Of a DNA stretch of 50,077 nucleotides, positions 15,981 to 24,065 are shown piece after piece. This DNA comes from a bacterium (GTDB lineage: Bacteria; Ratteibacteria; UBA8468; B48-G9; DSTR01), in assembly GCA_029551285.1 (NCBI GenBank), contig JAKPFT010000040.1, positions 1 to 50,077 of the forward strand, read 5' to 3'. The notes below the pieces were generated by a model, which worked only from the letters and a program-made list of their open reading frames with translations, was not told the origin of the DNA and ran no database searches. Position numbers and translations under genes: made by a program. Each line of letters opens with the position of its first letter. Positions within the stretch are counted from its first letter, which is position 1.

Positions 15981-16955
15981 TCAACCGAAAGCCTGCCCGT
16001 AGAGTTTCTGGCTGATTTTAAGAAACTCCTGACACATAGCCTCAATGGCCTCTTTCCGGTGGCCAGCTCCGGCCGGGTCAGCGTACCAGGTTGCAATGAA
16101 CCCTCCTTCAGGACGGCCGAGATGCCTGGCCATTTTCCAGCAGTAAGAGCGAATTTCCTCAAGGGAGCCGTGAACCATCGTCGCTTGAATATCAACCGGC
16201 GCGTAAAAGGTAATCCGACCGCCAAACCGTTTACCCAGAAGTTCCAGACCCATGTTTTCCTGCTGGTCCATATGGATAACATCCAGACCAATTTCAATCA
16301 AATCATCAAGAATGTCAACGATGTAACCGCAGGAATGAAGGAACGTCGCCAGACCTGCCTGATGGCAGGCCTGGTAAATGCGGGCATAACGCGGCTTCCA
16401 GAGCTGCCGCCACTTTTCCGGAGAAATCATCAGCCTGTTCTGAAGCCCCCAGTCGTCACAAAAAATATAGCCATCAACGCCGGCCAGGGCATACCGCTGG
16501 ATCACCACCAGATTCATCTCCACCAGAAGGTCAAGAAGACGACCCAGATTTTCCGGCTCAAGGTAGATGTCGGTCCAGGTATTTTCAAAACCGCGCAGAA
16601 AGTGAACCCGCTCGTAGAGAGAAAGTCCGCAGCCCAAAAGAAACTTGTCTCCGGCTTTCTCTCGCGCTTGCGCCAGGTATTGATATCTTCTTTCCTCGTG
16701 AATATCAGGTATCTTTATCCGGTCAAGATCAGACCATGACTTCAGCGGAAAGTCCTTCACCTGTCCCAGGTGGCTGACCCCGATGTTCTCCCAGACTGCA
16801 CCCCATTCGTCCACGCCGGATGACGGCCTGGCGTCCGGAGAAGGGTCCAGCCCAACAGAAGTCAGGTCTGTCCCGTACGGTTCAGGAAAATTGTGGGCCA
16901 GCCAGGCTGGCTTTTTGAATCTTATGGTGCGCCACACCACCTCTCGGCTGGTCAT
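15981..16955 (-). CDS. URO-D-like family protein (catabolic or methyltransferase type)
   Basis: This 324-residue protein has the uroporphyrinogen-decarboxylase fold. WGAVWENIG near residue 52, a YIFCDDWGLQNRLMISPEKW segment near 170 (the 'DD.g.q..p.isp..f' motif) and FLHSCGYIVDIL near 205, with the family HxCG motif, are all visible. Such members in anaerobes are thought to act in methyl-corrinoid or unassigned catabolic reactions; the HxCG Cys is typical of zinc-binding methyltransferase-like relatives. True HemE Arg-rich substrate loops are not evident. The ATG at 16955 follows CAGGAG. A plausible minus promoter upstream is TTGCCC, 18 bp, TAAAGT near 16983-17012. It stands alone, divergent from the tRNA-binding protein gene. 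Confidence 0.82.
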   Translation of the reverse strand: MTSREVVWRTIRFKKPAWLAHNFPEPYGTDLTSVGLDPSPDARPSSGVDEWGAVWENIGVSHLGQVKDFPLKSWSDLDRIKIPDIHEERRYQYLAQAREKAGDKFLLGCGLSLYERVHFLRGFENTWTDIYLEPENLGRLLDLLVEMNLVVIQRYALAGVDGYIFCDDWGLQNRLMISPEKWRQLWKPRYARIYQACHQAGLATFLHSCGYIVDILDDLIEIGLDVIHMDQQENMGLELLGKRFGGRITFYAPVDIQATMVHGSLEEIRSYCWKMARHLGRPEGGFIATWYADPAGAGHRKEAIEAMCQEFLKISQKLYGQAFG

Positions 16956-17043
16956 TTAATCGCTCCTGCGGTTCTCTACCCACTTACTTTACAATTTTTT
17001 GCACAGCTGGGGCAAACTGTGAAGTGCCCTGCTACCTCACACC

Positions 17044-17073
17044 TTGACACGCCAGAGCCTTCCGGAGTATAAA
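17044..17073 (+). promoter_or_regulatory. Strong sigma-70-type promoter
   Basis: A perfect TTGACA (17044-17049), an 18-bp spacer and TATAAA (17068-17073) precede the tRNA-binding protein gene. Transcription would begin near 17080, and GGGAGG at 17103-17108 is the ribosome site. Confidence 0.75.
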
Positions 17074-17112
17074 CAGTTACGAGAATTTAAAACTGCCTCA
17101 CCGGGAGGGAAA

Positions 17113-17436
17113 ATGGACATTTCGTACGAGGAATTCAAAAAAATGGACTTGAGGGTTGGCAAGGTCATTGCGGTGGAAGACCATCCCAACGCCGACAGGC
17201 TTTACCTGATAACAGTAGACTTAGGAACGGAACAGCGACAGATGGTGGCCGGTATCAAACCATGGTATCAGAAGGACCAGCTCATCGGTAGAAATGTCGT
17301 TGTGCTGACCAATCTTGCTCCCAGGAACATCCGGGGAGTGGAAAGTCACGGAATGATACTTGCCTCGCTGGCCAACAACCAGCTGGCCATTTTGACCCTG
17401 GATAAAGACCTGCCGCCGGGCAGTCCGATTTCTTGA
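17113..17436 (+). CDS. Stand-alone tRNA-binding domain (Trbp111 / MetRS C-terminal type)
   Basis: This 107-residue OB-fold protein equals the C-terminal dimerisation and tRNA-binding domain of bacterial methionyl-tRNA synthetase (also Trbp111 and EMAPII). It begins ISYEEFKKMDLRVGKVIAVE, followed by HPNADRLYLITVDLGTEQRQ, VAGIKPWY, GRNVVVLTNLAPRNIRGVES and HGMILAS, the near-invariant family path. It binds the outer corner of tRNA nonspecifically. The metG gene at 47589-49082 ends without this domain, so the protein may serve as its detached beta subunit, as known for Aquifex. The start at 17113 follows GGGAGGGAAA. A frame open from 17044 includes the promoter and is rejected. Confidence 0.92.
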   Translation: MDISYEEFKKMDLRVGKVIAVEDHPNADRLYLITVDLGTEQRQMVAGIKPWYQKDQLIGRNVVVLTNLAPRNIRGVESHGMILASLANNQLAILTLDKDLPPGSPIS

Positions 17437-17440
17437 AAAC

Positions 17441-18361
17441 TCATAACTTCCAGGGTTGGTGGCGCCGGAAGGGTTCCTTGAAACGGTTGGTAATTCTTCC
17501 TTCCTGTTCCAGGTGCATCATGCAGGCCCGGATGCAACCACGGGCTCCTTCCAGAGCCCGACCGTAGCCATTCTGGGGTGGCAGTTTGTACTGGCTGGCT
17601 TTATCCCCTTTGAAACCGGCTTCATCTTCAGGACTGACCATGAAGGGATTATATTCCTTACTGGCACCACAAAAGTATTTGCTGCAGATATCAAAGTCAA
17701 TGTCAGCCCACTCTAAGGTTCTGCCGGCAACTTTCACCTTCACCGTCCGGTCAACCGGAATTGCTTTCCCGGTGCAATCCCGGGCACAGAGCATACACCG
17801 GTCGCAGATTTTCCCTTCAAACAGCGCATCCGGTTCCAGCGGCGCATCGGTCAGCACTGCCGCCAGACGCTGTCTGGGACCAAACTGTGGAGAAAGAAAC
17901 ATCTTGCTGTATCCGATTTCTCCCAGCCCGGCACAGAAGGCAGCAATCCTCAGATGGACAAAAACATCCGGAGCGGGTTTTTCCGGCGAGACTGGCCGGC
18001 TCCACTTCGGGTTTAATTCTCCAAAGGAATTCGTCCAGGAAAAATTGTTGGGAATAGGAACAGCCTCATAGCCTTCGTCCTCCAGAAACTTGCAGAAATT
18101 CCACAACACCACTGGCTGGTAAATGGTGTTAATCCCGGCATAGCCCATGCTGGAATAGGCGATAAAGAAGGTACCTTCCTCTATGCCCCGAAGGCAGCCT
18201 CTAAAAATCCGGAAGCCCATAACAATCATCGCCCTGGCGTCAGGAAAGATGTATCTGGGGTCAGCCTGTTTCGGTGCCCCTTCAAAACGGTCCATAGAGG
18301 CAATACCCACCAGGTCGGCACCACACCTTTTCGCATATTCCTTTACCTGGGCTGTGTTCAT
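17441..18361 (-). CDS. 4Fe-4S double-cluster protein (QueG/reductive-dehalogenase-like)
   Basis: This 306-residue protein resembles the epoxyqueuosine-reductase/reductive-dehalogenase superfamily. A cluster motif CDRCMLCARDC lies near residues 187-197, and a second Cys-rich part (CSKYFCG, then GCIRACMMHLE) follows. FCAGLGEIGYSKMFLSPQFG and RQRLAAVLTD near 140-172 match the family's core 'aGlGwiGkn..li.p..Gs' segment. It is probably a redox enzyme; QueG itself uses cobalamin to finish queuosine, but the GxGxxGKN-type loop is altered (GEIGYSK), so another reaction is likely. The ATG follows AAAGGGGGAAAC and overlaps the nnrD stop (ATGA). It is last in the rpmA-acpS-nnrD operon and ends 4 bp from the convergent tRNA-binding gene. 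Confidence 0.8.
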   Translation of the reverse strand: MNTAQVKEYAKRCGADLVGIASMDRFEGAPKQADPRYIFPDARAMIVMGFRIFRGCLRGIEEGTFFIAYSSMGYAGINTIYQPVVLWNFCKFLEDEGYEAVPIPNNFSWTNSFGELNPKWSRPVSPEKPAPDVFVHLRIAAFCAGLGEIGYSKMFLSPQFGPRQRLAAVLTDAPLEPDALFEGKICDRCMLCARDCTGKAIPVDRTVKVKVAGRTLEWADIDFDICSKYFCGASKEYNPFMVSPEDEAGFKGDKASQYKLPPQNGYGRALEGARGCIRACMMHLEQEGRITNRFKEPFRRHQPWKL

Positions 18362-19245
18362 GTTTCCCCCTTTCCGGAAGAAGATTGGCTCAGAAATTTG
18401 AAAACGCCAGGCAGATGGTCAGTCAAATCAGAAGCAATCAGTGAAGTTTCTCCTTTTTCCCTGGCCGCGAAATCTCCGGCCAGACCATGGACATAGCTAG
18501 CCCAGCAGGCGGCCTCAAAGGCTGCCATTTTTTGAGCGAGAAAACTCCCTGTAATTCCAGCCAGCACATCGCCTGAACCGGCAGTGGCCATACCTGGGTT
18601 GCCGGTCAGGTTGATCACTGTTTTCTGGCCGTCGGTCACCACCGTACGGTGCCCCTTCAGGATGACGGTGACTTTAAACTGTCTGGCGAAACTTTCCGCC
18701 ACAGCCGCCCGCTGTCTCTGGATTTGCTCTATCGGAGCATTAATCAAAAAACTCATCTCTCCGGGGTGGGGGGTTAAAATAGCCGGCGCCTGAAGGTGCC
18801 TCAAAATTTCCATCTCGGAGGCGACAATTTTCAGCGCATCGGCGTCAATCACCAGCGGCACACTAATCTGCGGAAGAAGTTTTTTCACACACCGGGCTGT
18901 CTCCGGGTGAAGAGAAATACCCGGACCAAGTACCACGGCATCGGCTTTGCTCCTGATAAATTCTGAGGCCACCTCAGCTGCCGCTTCCGCAAAAGTCGCC
19001 GTCTCTGTTTCAGGCAGGGGCTTACTCATTGGTTCTGTGAGTTTCACTTCAATAATCGGGTTGAGGCTTTGCGGTATAGCCACAGTCACCAGACCGACGC
19101 CGCTTCTCATCGCGGCTTGAGCTGCCAGGCAGACCGCTCCGGTAAAACCGGGACTGCCGCCCATAATGAACAGGTGGCCGTAAGTGCCCTTGTGCGTTTC
19201 AGGCAGACGCTTTTGCCAGGGAAGATGGTTGTTTTCTTTTTCCAT
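18358..19245 (-). CDS. nnrD: ADP-dependent NAD(P)H-hydrate dehydratase
   Basis: This protein of about 295 residues has the ribokinase-like NnrD (carbohydrate-kinase/YjeF C-terminal) domain, which repairs hydrated NAD(P)H using ADP or ATP. THKGTYGHLFIMGGSPGFTGA near the N-terminus, DAVVLGPGIS, LVIDADAL, AILTPHPGEMSFLI, VTVILKGHRTVVTDG and NPGMATAGSGDVLAGITGSF (catalytic Asp) are all family signatures. The epimerase (NnrE) half found in bifunctional Nnr proteins is absent. Start is uncertain: ATG 19245 gives the usual short N-terminus, while GTG 19269 adds eight residues; neither has a good ribosome site and both lie within the upstream acpS-like gene. acpS-nnr pairing is common in bacteria. 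Confidence 0.92.
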   Translation of the reverse strand: MEKENNHLPWQKRLPETHKGTYGHLFIMGGSPGFTGAVCLAAQAAMRSGVGLVTVAIPQSLNPIIEVKLTEPMSKPLPETETATFAEAAAEVASEFIRSKADAVVLGPGISLHPETARCVKKLLPQISVPLVIDADALKIVASEMEILRHLQAPAILTPHPGEMSFLINAPIEQIQRQRAAVAESFARQFKVTVILKGHRTVVTDGQKTVINLTGNPGMATAGSGDVLAGITGSFLAQKMAAFEAACWASYVHGLAGDFAAREKGETSLIASDLTDHLPGVFKFLSQSSSGKGET

Positions 19246-19627
19246 GAGCTTTTTTTTGACAACGGTCACCGGGTTTATCAGCGTAAAGGAGACAGAAAGC
19301 CACGGCTACTTCGCGGGTATGCGAGATGGAGAGGGAAATACTGCTTCCCGTTAAAAGGTTCCGCAGAAACCGGCTTCTCACTGTGAGCACCGGACAACCT
19401 GAAGACAGAATTCTTGTGGCAATCAGACTAACGGGCTGGAAGTCCGGTTGTCCGGCAGCTTTAAGAAAGGCTTTTTTGGCGGCAAGAACCCCGGCCAGAT
19501 GAAGCAACCCACCAGCACCCGTTGCTCTGGCCAGTTCTTGCCTGGTGAAGACCAGTTGTGTCTGTTCCCCTGACAGAATACGCTTTACTTCGGGAAGAGC
19601 GCAGAAAGCCAGACCGGTCCTCATCAT
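19199..19627 (-). CDS. AcpS-like holo-ACP synthase homologue lacking metal ligands
   Basis: This 142-residue protein aligns along the whole of AcpS, the enzyme that attaches 4'-phosphopantetheine to acyl carrier protein: [27 protein letters not shown], then [19 protein letters not shown]. Two residues that bind Mg in all active AcpS enzymes are missing. The Asp of 'GxD' is Ala7 (GLA), and the Glu of 'AAKEA' is Lys52 (AAKKA, codon AAA at 19474-19472). It may be inactive or have a new role; an intact phosphopantetheinyl transferase would then be needed elsewhere. The ATG overlaps the rpmA stop (ATGA). The C-terminal tail of about 30 basic residues overlaps nnrD and extends past the normal AcpS end. 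Confidence 0.8.
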   Translation of the reverse strand: MMRTGLAFCALPEVKRILSGEQTQLVFTRQELARATGAGGLLHLAGVLAAKKAFLKAAGQPDFQPVSLIATRILSSGCPVLTVRSRFLRNLLTGSSISLSISHTREVAVAFCLLYADKPGDRCQKKAHGKRKQPSSLAKASA

Positions 19628-19872
19628 GAAGAAGTTGCGGGTACCACCTGAACCACGGTTTTTCCGTCTCTGGTGGTAAATTGAACTATTCCGTCCACCA
19701 GACTGTAAACACTGAAGTCACGACCCAGGCCGGTATTGCGCCCGGCTTTGATGCGGCTTCCTTTCTGCCTGACAATGATCGCGCCGGCCTTCACTGTCTG
19801 ACCGGAAAATACCTTGGTTCCCAGCCTTTTGGGATTTGAGTCTCGTCCGTTACCCTGTTTTTTGCGTGCCAT
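19624..19872 (-). CDS. rpmA: 50S ribosomal protein L27
   Basis: This 82-residue protein is unmistakably L27: [33 protein letters not shown] and [20 protein letters not shown]. The N-terminal tail, which in other bacteria reaches the peptidyl-transferase centre, reads [11 protein letters not shown] here. Compared with the usual AHKKxGGSxRNGRD it is about four residues shorter. rplU (L21) and obgE, the usual neighbours, are absent; instead rpmA heads an operon with acpS-like, nnrD and QueG-like genes. The start ATG at 19872 has no ribosome site and sits 6 nt after a -10 box, suggesting leaderless translation. An in-frame start further upstream lies outside the likely transcript. Confidence 0.96.
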   Translation of the reverse strand: MARKKQGNGRDSNPKRLGTKVFSGQTVKAGAIIVRQKGSRIKAGRNTGLGRDFSVYSLVDGIVQFTTRDGKTVVQVVPATSS

Positions 19873-19878
19873 AAATTT

Positions 19879-19908
19879 ATTGTACAATAAGTGCCGGACA
19901 GCGGTCAA
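19879..19908 (-). promoter_or_regulatory. Promoter of rpmA operon with palindromic -10 region
   Basis: On the minus strand TTGACC (19908-19903), an 18-bp spacer and TACAAT (19884-19879) form a good promoter. The -10 lies inside the perfect 14-bp palindrome TTATTGTACAATAA (19877-19890), so TACAAT also reads on the plus strand toward the gene at 19976. The predicted transcript starts at or next to the rpmA ATG. Confidence 0.6.
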
Positions 19909-19975
19909 GGTAATCCTTCAGAAATTGGACAAAGACCCAGGAGAGATTGTTTTCAGGAAGGCTAACAAAATAGAA

Positions 19976-21040
19976 ATGAGCGACTATCCGTTTCCCCCGG
20001 AAGAAGTCTGGCAACGATTGCGAGAGGGAATAGTGATTCCAGCCCATCCGCTGGCCCTGACCAAAAAGCGGCGGCTGGATGAACGACGGCAGCAGGCACT
20101 AACCAGGTACTATCTGGAAGCTGGAGCCGGCGGTGTGGCTGTGGGCGTGCACACCACCCAGTTTGCTATCCATCAGCCACAGGCAGGGCTTTATCAACCG
20201 GTTTTAGAACTGGCAGCAAAGACGGTCAGAGAATTCAGCCTCAAAAATAAAAAGATGGTCGTAACCATCGCCGGTATCTGTGGTGGAACCAGGCAGGCGC
20301 TTAAGGAGGCAGAACTGGCCACCAGTCTTGGTTACCAGGCCGGTCTTTTGAGCCTGAGCAGTTTCAAGAAAGCCCCGGAAAAAAGCCTTCTTGAGCACTG
20401 CTGTCAGATTGCCAGGGTCATTCCTCTTTTTGGTTTCTATCTCCAGCCGGCCGTGGGTGGCCGGGTTCTCTCCTGCAGCTTCTGGAGAAAGTTTATGGAA
20501 ATTCCCAATGTGGTGGCGATTAAAGTTGCTCCTTTCAACCGTTACCAGACGCTGGATGTTGTCCGGGCTTTAGCAGAGTCTGGCCGGACAGGAGAAATTG
20601 CGCTCTACACCGGGAATGACGATAACATCGTCATTGACCTTTTGACCACATTTTGTCCGGGGAATGTCAGGATTGAGATTGCTGGTGGACTGCTGGGCCA
20701 CTGGGCTTTCTGGACGAAAAAAGCCGTAGCCCTGCTTGAGGAAATCCACCGGATAAAGAAGTCTAAAAACCCCATTCCTCAGAAAATGCTAAGCCTGGCT
20801 GCGGCTATAACCGATTGTAACAGTGCTGTCTTTGACGCCGCGAATAATTTTGCCGGCTGTGTGCCGGGAATTCACGAGGTCCTCCGGAGGCAGGGACTCC
20901 TGGAAAACATCTATTGCCTGTGTCCTGAGGAAACGCTTTCCCCGGGACAGAAGGAAGAAATTGACCGCATCTACCGTCTTTATCCTGAACTGAGGGATGA
21001 CGATTTTGTGGCGGAAAACCTGGGCCGCTGGTTGTCATAA
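19976..21040 (+). CDS. Dihydrodipicolinate synthase / N-acetylneuraminate lyase family protein
   Basis: This 354-residue class I aldolase-fold protein probably forms a Schiff base with a 2-keto acid such as pyruvate. Lys183 in VVAIKVAPFNRY is the Schiff-base lysine and Tyr155 in FGFYLQPAVGG corresponds to the DHDPS 'Y-x-P' tyrosine. The N-terminus GIVIPAHPLALTKKRRLDER and AGAGGVAVGVHTTQFAIHQP define a subgroup seen in sugar-degrading uncultured bacteria rather than lysine-synthetic DapA. The frame is open from 19814, but that would run through rpmA, so ATG 19976 is preferred although its ribosome site (GGAAGG, about 14 nt upstream) is weak. It lies 39 bp ahead of the oppBCDF-like genes, which suggests it works on the imported substrate (inference). 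Confidence 0.85.
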   Translation: MSDYPFPPEEVWQRLREGIVIPAHPLALTKKRRLDERRQQALTRYYLEAGAGGVAVGVHTTQFAIHQPQAGLYQPVLELAAKTVREFSLKNKKMVVTIAGICGGTRQALKEAELATSLGYQAGLLSLSSFKKAPEKSLLEHCCQIARVIPLFGFYLQPAVGGRVLSCSFWRKFMEIPNVVAIKVAPFNRYQTLDVVRALAESGRTGEIALYTGNDDNIVIDLLTTFCPGNVRIEIAGGLLGHWAFWTKKAVALLEEIHRIKKSKNPIPQKMLSLAAAITDCNSAVFDAANNFAGCVPGIHEVLRRQGLLENIYCLCPEETLSPGQKEEIDRIYRLYPELRDDDFVAENLGRWLS

Positions 21041-21079
21041 CTCAATAAGAGATAGAGACTGCTCCCGGGCAGGAAAACA

Positions 21080-22045
21080 ATGAGAAGATATATAGTTCGC
21101 CGGGTACTTCAATTTGTCCCCCTTCTGTTTGGCATGACGCTTCTTTCGTTTCTGATTATTCACCTGGCGCCGGGAGATTACTTCACCCAGTTGAAGATGA
21201 ACCCCCAGATTTCGCCAGAAACAATCGCTGCCATGGAAAGAAACTTCGGTCTGGACAAGCCGGTGCTGGTCCAGTACTTTTACTGGGTGAAAAATATTCT
21301 CACCTTCAATCTGGGCGAATCTTTTGCCTACCACGTACCCAACGCCTTTTTAATCAAAGAGAGATTACTCAATACCGTGGCCCTTTCTGTTTTTTCCATA
21401 ATGGCGACCTGGATGCTGGCCATTCCCCTGGGTATCTACGCTGCCAGAAAAAAGGGCTGCTGGCAGGAAACAGTTCTTTCTGCAGCCGCCTATGTGGGTA
21501 TTTCCCTGCCATCCTTTTTCATCGCGATGTTACTGGTTTTCCTGGCGGCCCGGACCATGGTTCTGCCCATCGGCGGAACCACCAGTATTTTCTGGACGGG
21601 AGCCAGCCTCTGGGAAAAATTTGTTGATTACCTGCGCCATCTGCTGCTGCCCGGGATGGCTCTCACCTTGGCCGGCATCGGCTCCCTCTATCGGTTGATG
21701 AAAAACAATTTTCTGGAGGCCCTGGGCAGTCCCTACATTCTGACCGCGCGAGCGAAGGGGTTGCCGCCGGTGCTGGTTCTTTACAAACATGCTCTCCGCA
21801 ACGCGGTCAATCCCATGATTACTATCTTCGGCTACGAACTTTCAGGAATTTTGAGTGGTGCGGCTCTGGTGGAAATCATTACCAACTGGCCCGGAATGGG
21901 CCGGCTTATCCTGGATGCTGTTTTATCGCAGGACCTTTATCTGGTGATGGCTTCACTGTTAATCGGCGGATTCCTGCTGATTTTAGGAAATCTGATAGCG
22001 GATATCCTGCTGGTGATGGCTGACCCGCGCATCCGCTTACGGTGA
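21080..22045 (+). CDS. ABC transporter permease, OppB/DppB type
   Basis: This 321-residue inner-membrane permease begins MRRYIVRRVLQFVPLLFGMT and has six predicted transmembrane segments. The EAA loop reads LTARAKGLPPVLVLYKHALRN followed by AVNPMITIFGYE, the DppB/OppB consensus that docks to the ATPases. LIIHLAPGDYF and NFGLDKPVLVQYFYWVKNIL are typical of the peptide/nickel subgroup. The ATG follows CAGGAAAACA. It is the first transporter gene of a BCDF operon. The periplasmic binding protein that would define substrate (peptide, oligosaccharide or nickel) is not encoded in the window. Confidence 0.92.
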   Translation: MRRYIVRRVLQFVPLLFGMTLLSFLIIHLAPGDYFTQLKMNPQISPETIAAMERNFGLDKPVLVQYFYWVKNILTFNLGESFAYHVPNAFLIKERLLNTVALSVFSIMATWMLAIPLGIYAARKKGCWQETVLSAAAYVGISLPSFFIAMLLVFLAARTMVLPIGGTTSIFWTGASLWEKFVDYLRHLLLPGMALTLAGIGSLYRLMKNNFLEALGSPYILTARAKGLPPVLVLYKHALRNAVNPMITIFGYELSGILSGAALVEIITNWPGMGRLILDAVLSQDLYLVMASLLIGGFLLILGNLIADILLVMADPRIRLR

Positions 22046-22063
22046 AAAAGGACTGAACTGGAA

Positions 22064-23089
22064 ATGAGAAGGTTCTGGCAGCGCCTCTGGAAGAAGAGCA
22101 AACCGGCCGGGGTAGCCCTGATAGTACTGTTTCTGCTTTACGCGACCGCGCTCCTGGCTAATTTTCTCTCGCCTTATCCCTACGAGCGTCAGTTCCGCGA
22201 GTACTCTCTCTGTCCGCCAACCAGAATTCATTTCATTGACAGCCAGGGTCGTTTCCACCTGCGACCATTTGTTTACGGCATCACCGTCGTCAATCCGGCT
22301 TTCAAGCGATACCGGGAAGACCATACCCGTCTCTATCCGATAAAGTTTTTTGCCGAGGGCCGCAGGCGCATCTTAGGTGTGGAGCCTCCAGGAAAAATTT
22401 TTCTGTTAGGGACAGACCTTCACGGCCGGGATATTTTCTCCAGAATTCTACATGGCGCCAGAATTTCCCTTTCCATCGGGCTGATAGGTGTTTCCATTTC
22501 CTTTCTTCTGGGCCTGATTATCGGAGGGGTTTCCGGATACTTCGGAGGACGACTGGACACAGTCCTTATGCGTCTGGTGGAAATCATCATGACCTTTCCC
22601 AGTTTCTATCTCTTACTGGCGCTGCGGGCTTCTTTTAAACCCAACATTTCCTCGCTCCAGCTGTATCTATTGATTGTCATCATTATGAGTTTGATTGGTT
22701 GGGCTTCCCTGGCACGCATCATCAGGGGCATGGTGCTTTCCCTGAAGGAAGAGGAATTCGTCATGGCCAGCCGCAGCCTGGGTTTATCTACCTTTCGGAT
22801 TATTACCCGGCACATTCTGCCCAATACTTTTTCCTATACGGTGACGGCCCTCACTCTTTCTATCCCCGGCTACATTCTTGGGGAATCGACACTGAGCCTT
22901 CTGGGCCTGGGTATTCAGGAACCTTATCCCAGCTGGGGGAACATGCTTTCTATCTGTGTGGGGAACCTGCGGATTTTGACGCTGGCTCCATGGATGCTAA
23001 CCCCGGGCCTTTGTATTTTTGTAACCGTGATGTGCTTTAATTTTCTGGGAGACGGCCTGCGGGAAGTGATGGATCCGAGGAATTGGTAA
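22064..23089 (+). CDS. ABC transporter permease, OppC/DppC type
   Basis: This 341-residue partner permease has a first transmembrane helix (VALIVLFLLYATALLANFLS), then an unusually long periplasmic segment of about 75 residues (YPYERQF to ILGVEPPGK). It then has FLLGTDLHGRDIFSRILHGA and RISLSIG, the DppC signature, and the other helices. The EAA loop MASRSLGLSTFRIITRHILP is canonical. The long loop is typical of OppC proteins from some thermophilic and anaerobic bacteria. The gene starts 18 bp after oppB (ribosome site AAAAAGGA) and ends one base before oppD. It forms the heterodimeric channel with the 21080 product. Confidence 0.92.
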   Translation: MRRFWQRLWKKSKPAGVALIVLFLLYATALLANFLSPYPYERQFREYSLCPPTRIHFIDSQGRFHLRPFVYGITVVNPAFKRYREDHTRLYPIKFFAEGRRRILGVEPPGKIFLLGTDLHGRDIFSRILHGARISLSIGLIGVSISFLLGLIIGGVSGYFGGRLDTVLMRLVEIIMTFPSFYLLLALRASFKPNISSLQLYLLIVIIMSLIGWASLARIIRGMVLSLKEEEFVMASRSLGLSTFRIITRHILPNTFSYTVTALTLSIPGYILGESTLSLLGLGIQEPYPSWGNMLSICVGNLRILTLAPWMLTPGLCIFVTVMCFNFLGDGLREVMDPRNW

Positions 23090-23090
23090 G

Positions 23091-24065
23091 ATGGAGAAGA
23101 CGCTCGTCGTCAAGAACCTGGCGCTGGCCTTCCATCAGGAAAGAAGGCCGGTAACGATTCTGGCCGGGGTTGAATTTGAGATTTCCTCAGGGGAAACCCT
23201 CGCTCTGGTGGGGGAAAGCGGTTCCGGCAAAACTCTGACTGCCCTTTCCATAGTGAAACTTCTGCCGCCACAGGCCAGACTTGAAACTGGCGAGGTGAGA
23301 CTGAATGGCCAGAGTTTAACCAGCCTTTCCGAAAGGGAAATGGAAAATATCCGCGGCCGACAGGTTGGTCTGGTCTTCCAGGAGCCTTCGGCCTATCTTA
23401 ATCCAGTCTTCACCATCGGGAACCAGATTGAGGAAGCCATTAAGAGTTCGCTTTCCCGGAAAGAAAAGAAGGAAAGAGTTGCTCAGATGCTCGCAGAAGT
23501 GGGGCTTGACGAGAAGCACTACTGGCATTATCCGCATCAGTTAAGTGGCGGCATGCAGCAGCGGGCGCTGATAGCCATGGCTCTCATCAACCACCCTTCC
23601 CTGCTTATCGCTGATGAACCCACCACCAGCCTGGATGTGACCACAGCCGTGCAAATTATTTCCCTGATTAAAACGCTGATAAAAAAGCACCACCTGGCGC
23701 TCCTTTTCATCAGCCACGATATTGCCCTGGCTCATTATTTTGCTGACCGGATGGCGGTGATGTACGCCGGCCGTCTGGTGGAAATCGGACCGACACGGAC
23801 GGTCTTTAATTCGCCACGCCATCCTTACACGGAAAGTCTGATTGCCTGTTTGCCCGAGAAATACAAGCCCGGTGAAAAAATTCGGGCCATTCCGGGGACA
23901 GTCCCTGATTTTGCCAATTTACCGTCTGGCTGTCCTTTCCATCCTCGTTGCCACCGGCGAATGGAAAGGTGTTTCCGAGAAGAACCGGAAATGTTCCCGG
24001 TGGCATCAGCTCTGGTGAGGTGCTTTCTCTATGGAAACTCTGTGGCAACTGAACCAGGTAACTAA
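23091..24065 (+). CDS. ABC transporter ATP-binding protein, OppD/DppD type
   Basis: This 324-residue ATPase contains Walker A GESGSGKT (about residues 42-49), Q-loop VGLVFQEPSAYLNPV, signature LSGGMQQRALIAMAL and Walker B LLIADEPTTSLD, followed by the switch His in LLFISHDIALA. The C-terminal oligopeptide-transporter extension contains HPYTESLIACLP and the Cys pattern GCPFHPRCHRRMERC. It energises import through the two permeases. It overlaps the following oppF-like gene by 35 bp. Confidence 0.95.
   Translation: MEKTLVVKNLALAFHQERRPVTILAGVEFEISSGETLALVGESGSGKTLTALSIVKLLPPQARLETGEVRLNGQSLTSLSEREMENIRGRQVGLVFQEPSAYLNPVFTIGNQIEEAIKSSLSRKEKKERVAQMLAEVGLDEKHYWHYPHQLSGGMQQRALIAMALINHPSLLIADEPTTSLDVTTAVQIISLIKTLIKKHHLALLFISHDIALAHYFADRMAVMYAGRLVEIGPTRTVFNSPRHPYTESLIACLPEKYKPGEKIRAIPGTVPDFANLPSGCPFHPRCHRRMERCFREEPEMFPVASALVRCFLYGNSVATEPGN

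Noticed and set aside
15957-16739. 260-codon plus-strand frame
   Set aside because: It is antisense to the URO-D-like gene whose motifs (HSCGY and others) are well conserved on the minus strand.
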